Of a stretch of DNA of 5,961 nt, positions 5,021 to 5,961 are shown in pieces (the stretch's first letter is position 1; each line of letters starts with the position of its first letter). The DNA lies in the NCBI GenBank assembly GCA_017939945.1, contig JAGAZS010000274.1:1-5961 (forward strand). The letters are read 5' to 3'. The notes below the pieces were generated by a model, which did no database searches, was not told the origin of the DNA, and saw only the letters and a list, made by a program, of their open reading frames with translations. The position numbers and the translations under genes were made by a program. Origin of the DNA: Schwartzia sp. (in: firmicutes) (GTDB lineage Bacteria; Bacillota; Negativicutes; Selenomonadales; Selenomonadaceae).

Positions 5021-5722
5021 ATGGCAAGCATGAGAATCCTTCCGGCGGGGGACAGGGCGCTGGTGGCGGACTTCGGGAACGTGATTTCCGAGGACGTGAA
5101 CCGCAAGGTCAACGCGCTGAAAAAATCCCTGTCGGCGGAAAAGGCAGCGGGCGTGCGGGAGATGATCCCCACGTACCGCTCTCTTTTGGTGGAATACAAT
5201 CCCTCGATGATTACCATGCAGGAGCTTTCGCGGCGCATCGAGGCGGCGGCGGCGGAATTGGACGGCGCGGCGGCGGATATGGAAAAAAAGCGCGTGCTGG
5301 AAATTCCCTGCTGCTACGGCGGCAAGTACGGCGAAGACCTGGCGGGCATGGCGGAACTGACGGGACTTTCCGAAAAGGAAATCATCGACATCCACGCGGG
5401 AACAGAATACCGTGTTTATATGCTCGGCTTCTTGCCGGGCTTTGTCTATTTGGGCGGCATGGACGAGCGCATCGCCGCGCCACGGCTGAAGACGCCGAGG
5501 GTTTCGATTCCTGCGGGCTCGGTGGGCATCGGCGGCAGTCAGACCGGCGTTTACCCAATGGCGTCGCCGGGGGGCTGGCGGCTGATCGGCATGACGCCGA
5601 CGCCCTTTTACGATCCGACCAGCGAGAATCCCGTGCTCTGCGAGGCGGGCGACTATATCCGCTTCGTGCCGATCACGCCCGACGAATATGAGCGGATGAA
5701 AAAGGAGGGCGGCGCGTCATGA
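5021..5722 (+). CDS. pxpB: 5-oxoprolinase subunit PxpB (KipI / allophanate hydrolase subunit 1 family)
   Basis: The 233-residue protein carries the whole KipI/AHS1 domain: PAGDRALVADFG (8-19), EIPCCYGGKYGEDL (94-107), IHAGTEYRVYMLGF (124-137) leading into LPGFVYLGGM, PRVSIPAGSVGIGGSQTGVYP (159-179) and SPGGWRLIGMTP (182-193). With PxpC and PxpA it forms the ATP-dependent enzyme that opens 5-oxo-L-proline to L-glutamate. The Bacillus relative KipI also inhibits the sporulation kinase KinA, but the adjoining pxpC and amino-acid genes favour the metabolic role. The gene starts four bases after the transaminase stop with no good ribosome site, so translation is probably coupled to the gene before it. 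ATG at 5030 (Met4) is an alternative start and equally lacks a site. A short Ala-rich stretch (75-86) lies between the N-terminal lobe and the core. Confidence 0.92.
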   Translation: MASMRILPAGDRALVADFGNVISEDVNRKVNALKKSLSAEKAAGVREMIPTYRSLLVEYNPSMITMQELSRRIEAAAAELDGAAADMEKKRVLEIPCCYGGKYGEDLAGMAELTGLSEKEIIDIHAGTEYRVYMLGFLPGFVYLGGMDERIAAPRLKTPRVSIPAGSVGIGGSQTGVYPMASPGGWRLIGMTPTPFYDPTSENPVLCEAGDYIRFVPITPDEYERMKKEGGAS

Positions 5723-5961
5723 GCATCCTTGTGAAAACGCCCGGTCCTTTGACGACGGTGCAGGACGAGGGCAGATTTTTCCATCAGTCCAGCGGCATCC
5801 GTCCGTCCGGCGTGATGGACGTCGCCGCCTATGAAGCAGCTAACGCGCTTGTCGGCAACGAGAACGGCGAGGCGGTACTCGAAATGACGTTCCTCGGCGC
5901 GACATTGGAATTCCAGTCGGCGGCGTGGTTCGCCGTGACGGGCGCCGATATGCAGGCGAAG
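5719..5961 (+). CDS. pxpC: 5-oxoprolinase subunit PxpC (KipA / allophanate hydrolase subunit 2 family), 3' end outside window
   Basis: The ATG overlaps the pxpB stop in an ATGA arrangement, with AAAGGAGGG (5701-5709) nine bases upstream inside pxpB. This is a classic coupled start for two subunits of one complex. The 81 residues seen match the KipA/AHS2 N-terminus: VKTPGPLTTVQDEGR (5-19), GVMD (31-34), ANALVGNENGEAVLEMT (41-57) and a following strand LGATLEF. Family members are about 300-340 residues, so roughly three quarters lies beyond the window. It forms the 5-oxoprolinase with PxpB and PxpA. PxpA is not in the window and is expected downstream. Confidence 0.93.
   Translation, partial: MSILVKTPGPLTTVQDEGRFFHQSSGIRPSGVMDVAAYEAANALVGNENGEAVLEMTFLGATLEFQSAAWFAVTGADMQAK

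Noticed and set aside
4141..5238. 365-codon minus-strand open frame opposite the transaminase and pxpB
   Set aside because: It spans two real genes on the other strand, has an Arg/Ala/Leu-rich low-complexity composition and has no ribosome site; a GC-bias shadow.
1..5961. CRISPR array, tRNA or rRNA genes
   Set aside because: No regularly spaced short repeats, cloverleaf-like sequence or rRNA signature was seen on either strand.

Overview
The window looks like a low-GC-phylum (Firmicutes) chromosome, most plausibly a Negativicutes/Selenomonas-type anaerobe. The basis is strong AGGAGG-type ribosome sites, U-tailed intrinsic terminators, fairly GC-rich housekeeping genes and a secreted sugar hydrolase. 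This placement is an inference from style and gene content, not a database match. All convincing genes are on the + strand.

Layout. (1) 1-404: 3' end of a gene for a protein ending in tandem four-cysteine zinc ribbons, as in the tail of type IA DNA topoisomerases. (2) 405-716: no substantial gene. It holds an orphan ribosome site with a three-codon ORF, a strong terminator, and a promoter followed by a perfect 12-bp inverted repeat. (3) 717-2102: a stand-alone ATPase of the 'archaeal-type' ATPase/DUF234 family, visibly more A/T-rich than its surroundings. Near-identical 46-bp terminator repeats lie on both sides of it, so it looks like a removable cassette. (4) 2228-3103: a secreted GH13 alpha-glucosidase that has lost its catalytic core by an in-frame internal deletion. 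(5) 3104-3283: a dense control region with a palindrome, an extended -10 promoter, an operator-like inverted repeat over the promoter, and an intrinsic terminator directly in front of the next ribosome site. (6) 3284-5961: a tight operon encoding a DUF4392 glutamate-cyclase-type protein, a D-amino-acid-type class IV aminotransferase, PxpB and the start of PxpC.

The operon is the most interesting part. A D-amino acid transaminase can make or consume D-glutamate. The DUF4392 family is the C-terminal half of the mammalian mitochondrial D-glutamate cyclase, which converts D-glutamate to 5-oxo-D-proline. PxpB and PxpC are two of the three subunits of the bacterial ATP-dependent 5-oxoprolinase. Together they suggest a route linking D-amino acids, D-glutamate and 5-oxoproline, probably controlled at a repressible and attenuated promoter. 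The link is inferred from family membership and gene order; no activity can be read directly from the sequence.
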